Shown here: piece by piece, positions 15,628-26,022 of the stretch
How the letters are laid out: each line of letters opens with the position of its first letter
Numbering within the stretch: the stretch's first letter is position 1
Source of the DNA: Onchidella celtica
Lineage: Eukaryota > Mollusca > Gastropoda > Systellommatophora > Onchidiidae
Length of the DNA: 64,000 nucleotides
NCBI GenBank assembly: GCA_963931925.1
Contig: OZ007570.1
Coordinates: 708,501 to 772,500, forward strand
Direction of reading: 5' to 3'
The notes under the pieces: model-generated
The model's database searches: none
The model's input: only the letters and a program-made list of their open reading frames with translations
What the model was told of the DNA's origin: nothing
Position numbers and translations under genes: made by a program

Positions 15628-15965
15628 CTCAATGTGAGGACGTCTATTGAACAAGCCAGCAGCGTGAAGTGTCGGGCGTACTGCATTTGTGTTGTCGAGT
15701 CGTCCAGTTCTAGAAGTTAGAGCCGCTGTCCAGGCTGCCGTCTGGACGCGATTCCGTGAATGTGATAGTCCTGCCTGATGAACTTGTGCAGGTGTTGCCA
15801 AATGTGATTGACCGGACTTGGGGTGAACATTGGTGGTTCCTGACGTCCCAACTCGCTGGTTCAGTCTCAACTATGGTGGACTGGCGACAAATCAAATGTC
15901 TGGCAACGTCCCTGGTCACCATTCCGCTCCTGAGCATTCAAACCCTCGGCCATTTGCTCTTATGA
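15628..15965 (-). pseudogene. Tc1/mariner transposase N-terminal fragment
   Basis: Two minus-strand frames together give the DNA-binding N-terminus of a Tc1-type transposase. The first (about 15860-15965) contains SGMVTRDVARHLICRQSTI, which fits the first helix-turn-helix. The second (to about 15628) has GTTNVHPKSGQ (the linker RPRSGRP-like motif), then LSHSRNRVQTAAWTA and LHAAGLFNRRP. The catalytic DDE domain is absent: the fragment stops where the 20-bp minisatellite begins. The frame change near 15865 and the truncation make it inactive. The family call follows from the spacing and order of these well-known blocks. Confidence 0.8.
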
Positions 15966-17235
15966 TGACAATCGTAGCATGACAATTTTTGTTCAATCGA
16001 GGAATTTTATCCAATTTTATGTCATAGTGTACGGAAATGGTATGTGAGTGACTATAAATAGATGAAAGTTACAGAATCAATCACAATCAAATTAAAGCTA
16101 CAAAATCAATCACAATCACCGCTATTTTTCATCCCGTTGGGCTAGACTGGGTTAGGCCAGCATCGAGTGCTCAGCCCAGTCTACGATCGCGAGATGGGGT
16201 TTCAATACCCCCCATTCCGGCTCGTGGAATCTAGTTCAGTAGTTCAGTAGTGTAGATCTATGGGTCCCACAGACCGAAAGCTTTTTTTACGTGAGTTTGT
16301 CCTGGTCTTAAGGTCACGTTCTGGTCCCCCCCCCTCCCCCTCGCCCCTCACCCCTCATCGTTGTTGTCCCACCATAATCTAGCACCTAGCCCCACCACCA
16401 CCTGTCTGTGTTCGGCTCCGTAGGCCCATGTTTGTATTATTATAAGTATTACGTCATTGGCTTCAACCTTTGCCCTTCTATTGTGCAGTTGTTGCACCTC
16501 CGAGGTTGCCATCTTTCCCCCAACACAAGATCAGTTTGTTTTTTTTCGCACCTGGTTCTCGTGGCAATGCGGTAATTTACACAGCCGATACGATGCCAGC
16601 ACGCACTTAACTGAAAGGCAGTACGATTACCCGGGGCGTAGGCTTCCGAGGCGATTCAGTTCGGCAAATTCCGTCCGTCGACTTGCGCGCGGATCATCCA
16701 TTTCAACAATGCAACAATTCGCACCACATACCTTCCTAATTGAACGAAAAAGACTAGAACCACAAAGTTCTGTGAGTAGTTCTCACCGTGTTTATGCGCA
16801 CGCAAGTTGTGGACATTTAGTGAAATAAGAAATCGTCCGTCTCCGTATTCTGTATCTGGGTGATAACCTTGCCCAGTTCTAAGTTTAGCCCGCAGGTGAC
16901 TTTAGTATCGGTGAAGGTCGTGACGTCACAGAACCCTGCTAGAAAGTATCGGCTCACCGCCAAATGATTATACATCACACTTATACCCTTAGCATTGCCA
17001 ATACCACGGCAGTGTGGACAGTGATAGCTGTTTTAGTGTGAAGCATAATACAAATGATTGGGCAGCGAGCCACCAATTTGGCACCTACATATATACCAGT
17101 CTTGCTCTGGTTCACCGCTTTGTCTGTTCACCCCTAACATTTGCACACGTCATACTGGATTTAAATATGGCTCACACGCACACACATTTACCCATTGAAA
17201 AAACATACAGCCTTTTGATAAGTTTTCAATGATCC
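15966..17235. other. Unassigned DNA
   Basis: A 123-codon frame at 16457-16828 has no recognisable motif. A 9-bp inverted repeat (TAGACTGGG at 16143, CCCAGTCTA at 16175) lies upstream of a GGTTTCAATACC string that only loosely resembles a tRNA B-box. Confidence 0.45.
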
Positions 17236-17375
17236 CCGGTACTCGTGTATACTAGTGGAGAACCCGGTACTCGTGTATACTAGTGGAGAACCCGGTACTC
17301 GTGTATAATAGTGGAGAACCCGGTACTCGTGTATACTAGTGGAGAACCCGGTACTCGTGTGTACTAATGGAGAAC
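17236..17375. repeat. 28-bp tandem repeat, five copies
   Basis: Units start at 17236, 17264, 17292, 17320 and 17348, built on CCGGTACTCGTGTATACTAG. Single-base changes are present in copies 3 and 5. Confidence 0.95.
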
Positions 17376-17430
17376 CCGCGACTTCACGGGCCAAGGGCAA
17401 AAACTGCATTTCTACTCACCCTTGAGCTCT

Positions 17431-17466
17431 TAAAGGCCGCCATACACTTTTCAGATCGGACTTAAG
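17431..17466 (+). repeat. Left terminal inverted repeat
   Basis: Begins TAAAGGCCGCCATACAC and ends ACTTAAG. It pairs with 19217-19252 with three mismatches. Confidence 0.8.
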
Positions 17467-17677
17467 ATCCAGACTTGAGTCCCGATATTAGGATAGATCT
17501 CAACGTGTATGGCGAAATCTCATTGAGATTTATCTCAAACGGATGGACTGATCGCGGACTGACGGATATCTAGCATTGCTTGATATTTTCGCTTCAGTCC
17601 GTAGATCAGCCCAGAGGGGGGGGGGGGGGGGGCTCAAAATCGTGGGGTGTCAAACTCAAAATATTGGAATTTTGACT

Positions 17678-18184
17678 TCAGAATCGTGTTTGTCGTCCAA
17701 TTGTACTGTGAAATGATACCAAATACTTTATTTTTATCCCCCCCCCCCTCTGTCTCCACCCATTGTCGGTGGTTTTTTTTTTAGCCCCACATCCAATGCT
17801 TTGTGCTGTGTCCTCGCAGGGGCCGCTCCCTTGTTTTGCTCTGCATGTTTCTAGGATTATTCTACCCAAAGCCTGTGGGCTAGTGCATGTAGAGAACTTA
17901 AGGTCTTCATGACTTCTTGCTGTGGCGAGGTATCGCAACGTCGTGGTCAGTCGTTCGTGTGATGGTATTACCTGTCTCAGTCTCAGCCTTAGCTCTTCTA
18001 ACAGATTCTTGTGGGTGGTTTTTTGGTTTTTTTTCGGCCTAGGGGCCAGGGCTTTGCCCATTCTCTCATTCTTCAATGCTTCTTTTTCTTTTTCACCACA
18101 AGACAAACAGCGATGGCAGCAAGCACAACTTGACGTTTCGAAGACATTTCGGCAACTGACTGTGATCTTAAGTCCTGATCTCAA
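17678..18184 (-). pseudogene. PIF/Harbinger (HARBI1-type) transposase fragment
   Basis: A 168-codon open frame. Its central part reads NLLEELRL, then IPSHERLTTTLRYLATARSH, then PQALGRIILETCRA. This follows the N-terminal region of HARBI1-type transposases, where LxxELRL is followed by a PxERLxxTLRFLATG block and an ALGxIIxETC block. The usual ~40 residues between LRL and the ERL block are missing, so there is an internal deletion. The C-terminal half, where the DDE nuclease residues lie, is replaced by unrelated low-complexity sequence. The N-terminus runs into the first satellite units. It is inactive. Confidence 0.7.
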
Positions 18185-19216
18185 TAGTGTGTGGGCACGT
18201 CCATCTCAGCCTGATATCTGCGTGCCAGGACTTAAGACCCGAACTTAAGTCCGATCTCAATAGTGTGTGGGCACGTCCATCTCAACCCGATCTCTGCGTG
18301 CCAGGACTTAAGACCCGATCTTAAGTCCTGATCTCAATAGTGTGTGGGCACGTCCGTCTCAACCCGATCTTAAGTCCTGATCTCAATAGTGTGTGGGCAC
18401 GTCCGTCTCAACTTGATCTCTGCGTGCCAGGACTTAAGACCCGATCTTAAGTCCTGATCTCAATAGTGTGTGGGCACGTCCGGCTCAACCCGATCTCTGC
18501 GTGCCAGGACTTAAGACCCGATCTTAAGTCCTGATCTCAATAGTGTGTGGGCACGTCTGTCTCAACCCGATCTCTGCATGCCAGGACTTAAGACCCGATC
18601 TTAAGTCCTGATCTCAATAGTGTGTGGGTACCTCTATCTCAACCCGGTCTCTGCGTGCCAGGACTTAAGACCCGATCTTAAGTCCTGATCTCAATAGTGT
18701 GTGGGCACGTCCATCTCAACCCGATCTCTGCGTGCCAGGACTTAAGACCCGATCTTAAGTCCTGATCTCAATAGTGTGTGGGCACGTCCATCTCAACCCG
18801 ATCTCTGCGTGCCAGGACTTAAGACCCGATCTTAAGTCCTGATCTCAATAGTGTGTGGGCACGTCCATCTCAACCCAATCTCTGCGTGCCAGGACTTAAG
18901 ACCCGATCTTAAGTCCGATCTCAATAGTGTGTGGGCACGTCCGTCTCAACCCGATCTCTGCGTGTCAGGACTTAAGACCCGATCTTAAGTCCTGATCTCA
19001 ATAGTGTGTGGGTACCTCTATCTCAACCCGATCTCTGCGTGCCAGGACTTAAGACCCGATTTTAAGTCCTGATCTCAATAGTGTGTGGGCACGTCCATCT
19101 CAACCCGATCTCTGCGTGCCAGGACTTAAGACCCGATCTTAAGTCCGATCTCAATAGTGTGTGGGCACGTCCATCTCAACCCGATCTCTGCGTGCCAGGA
19201 CTACTTAAGACCCGAT
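18166..19216. repeat. 77-bp satellite with a perfect hairpin in most units
   Basis: About 14 units. Most contain AGGACTTAAG, a 7-nt loop ACCCGAT, and CTTAAGTCCT: a 10-bp perfect stem. The segment CTTAAGTC..GATCTCAATAG plus TGTGTGG matches the transposon's right terminus, so the array grew from the terminal sequence. Some units lack three bases (AAGTCCGATC instead of AAGTCCTGATC). Confidence 0.95.
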
Positions 19217-19252
19217 CTTAAGTCCGATCTCAATAGTGTGTGGCGGCCTTTA
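19217..19252 (-). repeat. Right terminal inverted repeat
   Basis: Ends TGTGTGGCGGCCTTTA, the inverted partner of 17431-17466. Confidence 0.8.
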
Positions 19253-20652
19253 GCCTTGTTTTGATTGGCGTTGTTTTCTTCCTCTCCCCACCCGTCGCCC
19301 CAGTTTCTGCTTGTCTGTCCGCCCTACCCATATCTAAATAGTTTTCAAGCTGAAGGCATAATTATGACACACAGTTTTCCACGCACGGGCCTGATCGAAG
19401 GGGCCAAACTTATGTACATCGTATTTTACATTTTTAATAGACTGCCAGAAACTCCAGTGAACATAATCGTTCCATATAAAGACGACTGGCCTGGATTAAT
19501 TGACACTTAAGAAAATTGATTTAATCATTTTTGAAACTTGTTCAGGCTGGAGCGTTGAGAAAAAAAAAAAAGTAACCACATGGCACCACAATTCAGTACT
19601 CCCGCCACCAATGATTGTTTAATAACTAGACTATAAAAGCAGAGCGATTGGTGATAGACAGGAGAAACACAAATCAATAGTTGTCTGTCATTTCTCTTGC
19701 ACACAGAGCAGAGTCCTCCGCTCCCCCTCCCCCTCCTACCCCCAGCAACAGCCAAACTCATGAGACAGTACAAATAACACAATGTCACAACATTTGCTGA
19801 CGTCATAAGATCGCCATGACAACCACATCACCATGACAACAGCGACACTCAAACAAAGCAGTTGTTGACTCAGTGACAAAGCCCAAATGTCAGCAAGTGG
19901 AATGTAGACATTTTGTTTTATTAACAGACAAACTTGGTGCAAAATTAGAGCGACTATGTTGGTGAGAGGGTGAAAGTCTAACAAGAGTGCTCTACCATTC
20001 TGAGCTGGCAGTGACACAACTGGACTACTGCACGCATCCAGCACTGACCTTGTACACATGACCTCTCTCGTTTCCCATCCGCCACGTGCTAACAGTTTTA
20101 CCACAAACATCAACATCATCTAATGTTCACAGTGATAATTAAAATGTGTAGCATGAAAACACAGGTTTGGGAGGGGGGGGGGGGTGAGCGAGGGGTGACA
20201 GTTGTAGGTGGTACAAAGTGAAAATGTGTTGACAAAAAAGAAAACAAAATCTTCCTGGAAAACTTTATGGTCATTTGTCTTTGTCTGATGGAGAGATGGT
20301 TGTAACATGATGATGGAGAGATGGTTGTCACGTGACGCAGGATTCTCGGGTGGTGAGTTATCCATCACCTTTTAACTTTGTGCAAATACCCTCGTTTGTT
20401 TCTCATTATAATTTGGTCAACACCATAATCAGGTCAAAAAGTGTTGTGTTTTTGTTTTTTTCGTTTGACCCCTGAAAACATTATTTTAAAAACTGTGGCA
20501 AAATGACGTCATCACTTCTTATTCTCTCTCCTTCCTCCTCCCTCCCCACCCCCCCCCCACCCCCGCATAAAGAGTCCACTAAAATACTTTTGCTGCAAGG
20601 AAAAAAAAAAAAAAAGAAACTTTGTGGAGTCGCATAGAGACTTGGGATAGCG
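19253..20652. other. Unassigned DNA
   Basis: No gene recognised. The longest frame (127 codons, minus, 19736-20119) has no motif. Confidence 0.45.
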
Positions 20653-20731
20653 ACAAAGTGTGATGAAACTTGGCGGGGACAAAGTGTGATGAAACTTGGC
20701 GGGGACAAAGTGTGATGAAACTTGGCGGGGA
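20653..20731. repeat. 26-bp tandem repeat, three copies
   Basis: The unit ACAAAGTGTGATGAAACTTG plus GCGGGG is repeated three times almost perfectly. Confidence 0.9.
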
Positions 20732-21574
20732 CAAATCTATGCAACATACAAGACTATTTTTGTGGTCACATTTAACATCGCTCCTTTCCTAGTACCCTGA
20801 TCTAGAACTGAAGACCCCCCCCCCCCCTCCCCTCCTTTTACTTTTTTTCTTGAATTTCCTGAGGAATTCCATCTCTTGGTCATGTCTATCTCTCTTTTAC
20901 CATTTGACCATTTGACCACGGGAAACAGAATGGCACGCAAATCTTCCAGGTCACGACAATAGCAGTCATAATCACCTGACGTAATAAATGTGAAGATTTT
21001 ATTGGCGGGGGGAAAAGCGTGTCGACATTGAAGCTGAAGCGCGTGGACTGACCAAACATGTCAGAGTTACGATAAGGTGGCACAGCTGGTGCCTTTTGCG
21101 TGCACGGACTTTGCACCGCCACCTAGCGGCGAATGAGTTGCAAGGCATAGATAATGGCGTCCTTTACAAAGCCAAACTAGAGAAAATATGAAATTTTGTT
21201 CACTGTTCAGCTACTACTGCTGGCTTTGATTGAAGTAGCTCATTTTATAACTTCATTCGCTATATGAAAACTCTGACCATTTGTTTTAGTTCTATTAGCA
21301 TTGTAGCAAAATCGCGCTATTGATTTATCATTACATGAAAAACCTTTTTCATGCAATACGCAAAGGATCTCACACATGATCAGCAGGCTAGCTGTGTGCA
21401 GGTTATTTTTACAGGCGCGGAGAACGGGCTGTCCCATTTTATGTAAGTTAATTGGCTTTGGAGTGACCAGAGATCAGCGGAGGCAGAAACCAAACCGTTT
21501 CCTCTAACAACAACAACAACAACAACAAAGGATAATACCTGACAATATAATGACCATGTTTTGGCCAGGAAACA

Positions 21575-21608
<34 letters not shown>

Positions 21609-23367
21609 TCACCCCCACACAGAGAGACCAGGATGTGGACACACCACTGTGTTCTAACTAGCATTAATTAATGTATGAAGAGGCCAGATCGATGACATTA
21701 TGTATTCTGTGTCAGGGTTCAAGGTCACTTGTGTTTACATACATAAATACAGTAAGAAAACTTTGATGCACATGGCACAGGTGAGTGAGTGGACGATGAC
21801 ACAAGAATGAGTTGAAGAGTTTCCTCCTCCTAGCATGACGCCATTTTCTCAGCAGGAATCTCCGACCCTTTGAGATAGGTCAGGCAGAGTGGTTGTTCCT
21901 AATGACATCATGGGTTGACACCAAGACTCTGTATGTAACGCGTGGGATCATTTTGGTCGATTGCACTGGTAGACACGGGAGACTCAGCGAATCCCTGTTA
22001 GCACAGAGCTGAAAGTAGGTCAGTGGGTGAATGGAGAAATGGAGGTTCTTACTGGTAGAAACAGCGTACCGACGGGACTTGACAGCTTCAGTTCAGCCAG
22101 GACTGTGAAGACGCCACTATAAGAAGGAAATCCCCCCCCCCCCCCCCACACACATTATTTGTGCTGTTTGCCACATTGAGTCAAGGCTGTCTGTCTGTGT
22201 GTCTGCCAGATGTGGACTATGGAGTTCATCGGGAGCTCGCGCCACGCCCAGACCGACACAAATCTGAGAGGAAACAGTTACCAAACAGACTTGGCTCACT
22301 GTGCCACCAGTCTTAGGCTACAGACAGTAACTTTCCACAATCTTGTTTACCGCACCTACTTATTATCGAGGTTTGGCAGAAGTGATCTATCTTTCTCTAG
22401 ATTTTATATCATAGGTGGATGTGATGACCTTACTGACATATCGGTGGGTGGGCGGGGGGTGGGGGTGGGGGGGGGGGGGTGGGGGAGTTGAATCTGTGTA
22501 AAAAAAAAAAAAATGTCATGTTTATCATGGAAGAAACAGAAACAACAAGTACTCGAGTATTTTCTTGGATATGAATTAAATGAACTCTACAAACTTCCCA
22601 AATGACCAAAGAACCGTCGATCAAAAGTCTGAAATTCTTGTGAGAGTTGCTTTTCCTTATATGGCAACGGATTTAAAAAAAAATAAAAAATTTGGTGACT
22701 GTTTTGGATTCACGACAAATCAAATCCTGAAATTTCAAACCACCAAAACTCATAAACTATGAAAATGACAGGTTTCAGGAATTTTTCTCCTCAACTTTGA
22801 ACTAACGCTCTTGTTTCCTCCGCATTCTTGCTCAAAAACCTTTCTGTTGGTTAGAGCGACTTCAGATGGTCGGCCATGAGATCTGAGAGCTCGACAGTTT
22901 TTGTTCAACTTTTGCTAACCAAGAAAAAAACTTGATTTCCTACAGAAAGGGAGTTAACCGGTTTTCTCAGCCAAGACCGATAATTCATCTTCTCTCTGGT
23001 TCGGTATGTCACCTGGGACTGAGAGTGGCACGTTCTTTCACTTCCAGTTACTGCACTGATAAGAAAAGCGATGTCATTCAGCTGAGCGCGGTATAGACAA
23101 TTTCGCCGGGTGCAGAGGGATAGAGGAATGTAGTGATTGTAGGGGAAATAAGCTGGAGAGGCTGTGCAAGTGAACGTTTACCGCGCCGGGAGAAGGCGTC
23201 AATATTATCAGGTCACAATTTGTAGAGCAGTGTCAGAATAACAGTTGACAAACATTTGTTTGATAAATCACTACACCACACAGACCAGTAGATTATTTTC
23301 TCCCAGACATCTAAACTCTCCATGCCCAATCCGAGTTCACATGCCTTCAGTGTACACCATCTGTCTA
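20732..23367. other. Unassigned DNA
   Basis: Contains C- and G-runs (about 20815-20827, 22131-22147, 22444-22486) and a (CA)n block at about 21581-21606. No gene recognised. It may include 3' sequence of the putative minus-strand gene. Confidence 0.4.
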
Positions 23368-23559
23368 TCAGGACGTATTCTTCTCTACTTCCTCCTCCTC
23401 CTCCACACATTTCACCACCATGGCGGCATACCATTGGTTCAGCACCACCTTGAACTTTAACCCCTGGCAGCAGGCACGTGGTATAAAATCTGGATCCTGA
23501 TTGGATGTTCTGACCTCGGCGCCATTTTCATAGCACAACGTTTCTATGGTGTTCCGTGA
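23368..23559 (-). CDS. Putative exon C of a cysteine-rich host gene
   Basis: Preceded by a strong polypyrimidine tract and CCCCAG acceptor (exon starts at 23559). It reads in phase 0: SRNTIETLCYENGAEVRTS, then DPDFIPRACCQGLKF and LNQWYAAMVVKC, ending in a glutamate-rich tail at a TGA at 23368-23370. A GT donor within it (for example before GTATGC) could end it earlier, so the 3' limit is uncertain. It joins exon B without a frame change. The function is unknown; the CC pair fits exon B. Confidence 0.35.
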   Translation of the reverse strand, partial: SRNTIETLCYENGAEVRTSNQDPDFIPRACCQGLKFKVVLNQWYAAMVVKCVEEEEEVEKNTS

Positions 23560-24373
23560 CTGGGGAGAGAGAGAGAACAAAATGGAATTTTCTACCACAC
23601 AATCAAGATGTGCTTAAAACTATATGGGTGTGTGTGCAACTGTGTGTGTGTGTGTGTATATAATTACAAAAAACGTGCACTTCTCACTCTAACGACTTTG
23701 TGTTTATTTGCAACTAGATTAGATCTAGTTGGCGAGTTGGTGGTTCTAGATTGTCTAGTACGGGGCGTGGGCGGAGGGACATTCCAGTGTGTTTGTGGGT
23801 GTGGACGGGGTTTGTGTGTACTGAAATGTAATGTGTGTATGAATATACGTGAGTGCGCTTTGCGCGCGTTGTATGTGTTTGTTGGCTGGCAGATTTTGAC
23901 AACCTGGGACACCCATGGTTGGCCTGACGTCTGACAATAAAACCTCCGCTTTTCTTCCCAGCCCCCCCCCCCCTCTTTTGTGTGTTTACATCATTGTTAC
24001 ATAAAGATATCTATACGTCTCTAAATGGTTGACTGAAGTTAAATCAAAATCTAATGTAGACAGAAAAATTCCAGTGTGGAGTAAATCACGCTTGACATTT
24101 TTCCAATTTCCACAAGTTAAACATAATTTATTTCTGGGTTTACAGTCGGCCAAAGTGGCACATTGAACCGTCGCCATGGCAACCAGAGTCACAAAGCTTT
24201 GCCCATGGCTACAATACCACCTAAAGATCGGTGTCACAGACAGGGATCAGTTGTCAAGTTGCTTCTTGATTTACAACTTCTTAGACAACAACAAAAACAA
24301 CAGCCAGAACAACAACCGTCATCATCATCAAATTGCCAACAGCAACACCACCCTCCCCCCCTTCGTGACCTAC

Positions 24374-24577
24374 CATACACTGAAATCTGAAGCCGAGAGA
24401 GAAGTCTATGGCCACTACAGCGACTGTCTCACTGCCGTTACAGCAGGGGCGGTTCTGACAGGGAAAGTTGAGAGGGAGATGGTCAGAGGCGTAGCCTAGC
24501 ACTCCACTGCAGCAGATCTCCTGCCCTGTCGGTGACAGCAACTGTGACATCGAGTCTGTTGTCGGGTCACTGGTACT
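24374..24577 (-). CDS. Putative exon B of a cysteine-rich host gene
   Basis: A 204-bp segment, exactly 68 codons. It is bounded by an excellent acceptor (CTCTGTCTCCCTCAG) and a good donor (ATG followed by GTAGGT). It contains PTGQEICCSGVLGYASD, then NFPCQNRPCCNGSETVAVV. Third codon positions are mostly C or G, unlike the flanks. The two CC pairs about 25 residues apart, preceded by a PxxQ-type segment, recall the dicysteine repeats of galaxin-like extracellular proteins. That is only a resemblance, and the family is not established. Phase 0 at both ends matches exons A and C. Intron sizes would be 497 bp (A-B) and 814 bp (B-C). Confidence 0.45.
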
Positions 24578-25074
24578 CTGAGGGAGACAGAGAGAATTCA
24601 GAACATTTTCTGTTGTAACAAAGAATCTTATGTCACATTTACAAAGTTTTCGGGTCAGTGAATGTATATTTATAGGGCACTAAGACTTCTCTGTGGAATA
24701 AAGATTTATCAAAGCGACCAATCAGAAGAAAGAAAACCAAACAACCAATCAGATCGAACACACTAATAAATATTTATGTACATATTAATGATACATTCGG
24801 TGACCTTGACAACATCTTAAGTCGTTAGATCAAAGTGTGTAAGGATGCAATCGCTTCTGACCAACCTAGATGTGACAGGACTGGGTAGTCGGTGCAGACA
24901 AAAGTAGTCTTTCCATTTTGATGACGACGACGATGATGATGATGATGTAGATGAAGGACAATAGTCTTATTGTATGTACAAGGAGGAGAGAAGCCACACT
25001 AAGGCAAAAGTTGTTTCCCCGCACACACCGACATTGACTGGATTCGGACCAACAACACCGTGAGATCACTCTAC

Positions 25075-25166
25075 ATCCTCAGTCAACTTGAGCGTTGACC
25101 CCGGCACGGCCAGGCCGTACTGTCGGCCACCAGGGCAGACTCCATAACAGAACATCTTGGCCTTAT
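25075..25166 (-). CDS. Putative exon A of a cysteine-rich host gene
   Basis: A 92-bp segment after a TTTGTTCCTAG acceptor, ending at GAT before GTAGAG. After two leading bases it encodes 30 codons with KAKMFCYGVCPGG and RQYGLAVPGSTLKLTED. Codon third positions are strongly C/G. It ends in phase 0, matching exon B. The donor is weak, and without splicing the frame stops two codons later. No upstream exon was identified, so the gene's start is unknown. It may lie beyond the retrotransposon insertions. Confidence 0.4.
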
Positions 25167-25295
25167 CTAGGAACAAATAAATTGGTTTGGAGTACCAAAA
25201 ATTCACAGGATGAAAACATGGAGCTCGTGCGGATTCCTCTGGTTGACGTCATAACAACAACAACAACAAAATTCCAGTCTTTGTTTCTTTTTCAG
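25167..25295. other. Short spacer
   Basis: Contains a short (AAC)n run at about 25254-25270. Confidence 0.5.
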
Positions 25296-26022
25296 GTCAG
25301 GGGGGTCCGGGGGTAGGGGGTCCGGGGGTCGGGGGTAGGGGGTCCGGGGGTAGGGGGTAGGTGGTCCGGGGGTAGGGGGTCCGGGGGTAGGGATCCGGGG
25401 GTAGGTGGTAGGGGGTCCGGGGTAGGAGGTCCGGGGGTAGGGGGTCCGGGGGTAGGGAGTCCGGGGGTAGGGGGTCCGGGGTAGGGGGTCCGGGGTAGGG
25501 AGTCCGGGGGTAAGAGGTCCGGGGGTGGGGGGTCCGGGGGTAGGGAGTCCGGGGGTAAGGGGTCCGGGTAGTCCGGGGGTAGGGGGTCCGGGGGTAGGGG
25601 GTCCGGGGGTAGGGAGTCCGGGGGTAGGAGGTCCGGGGGTGGGGGGTCCGGGGGTGGGGGGTCCGGGGGTGGGGGGTCCGGGAGTAGGGAGTCCGGGGGT
25701 AGGGGGTCCGGGGGTAGGGGGTAAGGGGTCCGGGGGTCCGGGGGTAGGGGGTCCGGGGTAGGGGGTCCGGGGGTAGAGGGTCCGGGGGTAGGGGGTCCGG
25801 GGGTAGGGGGTAAGGGGTCCGGGGGTAGGGGGTAGTGGGTCCGGGGGTAGGGGGTAGGAGGTAGGGGTCCGGGGGTAGGGGGTAGGGGTCCGGGGGTAGG
25901 GGGTAGGAGGTAGGGGTCGGGGGTCCGGGGGTAGGGGGTCCGGGGTAGGGAGTCCGGGGGTAGGGGGTCTGGGGGTAGGGGGTAGGGGGTCTGGGGGAAG
26001 GGGGTCCGGGGGTAGGGGGTCC
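25296..26022. repeat. G-rich minisatellite (GGGGGTCCGGGGGTAG family)
   Basis: About 730 bp of irregular 14-23-bp units mixing GGTCCGGGGGTAGGG and GGGGGTAGG blocks. Runs of 4-6 G recur every few bases on the plus strand, a strong G-quadruplex-type composition. The 248-codon proline-rich minus frame is an artefact. Confidence 0.95.

Larger units (their letters stand above)
17431..19252. mobile_element. PIF/Harbinger-like DNA transposon relic with internal satellite
   Basis: The two ends are imperfect terminal inverted repeats of 36 bp (17431-17466 and 19217-19252, 33 of 36 matching), starting TAAAGGCCGCC. Flanks are compatible with insertion at a TA or TWA core, but a clean direct duplication is not certain. 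Inside are a transposase remnant on the minus strand (17678-18184) and a 77-bp tandem array (about 18166-19216) whose unit is derived from the right terminal sequence. The transposase remnant gives the family. The element lacks catalytic residues and cannot move by itself. Confidence 0.75.

Noticed and set aside
16130-16230. tRNA gene or tRNA-derived SINE head
   Set aside because: There is a short inverted repeat and a loose B-box-like string, but no cloverleaf, no good A-box and no second copy in the window.
22009-22102. Exon 22053-22102 (minus) followed by a second exon from 22008
   Set aside because: Splice-like signals flank both, but the intervening intron would be only 44 nt and the downstream frame stops soon.
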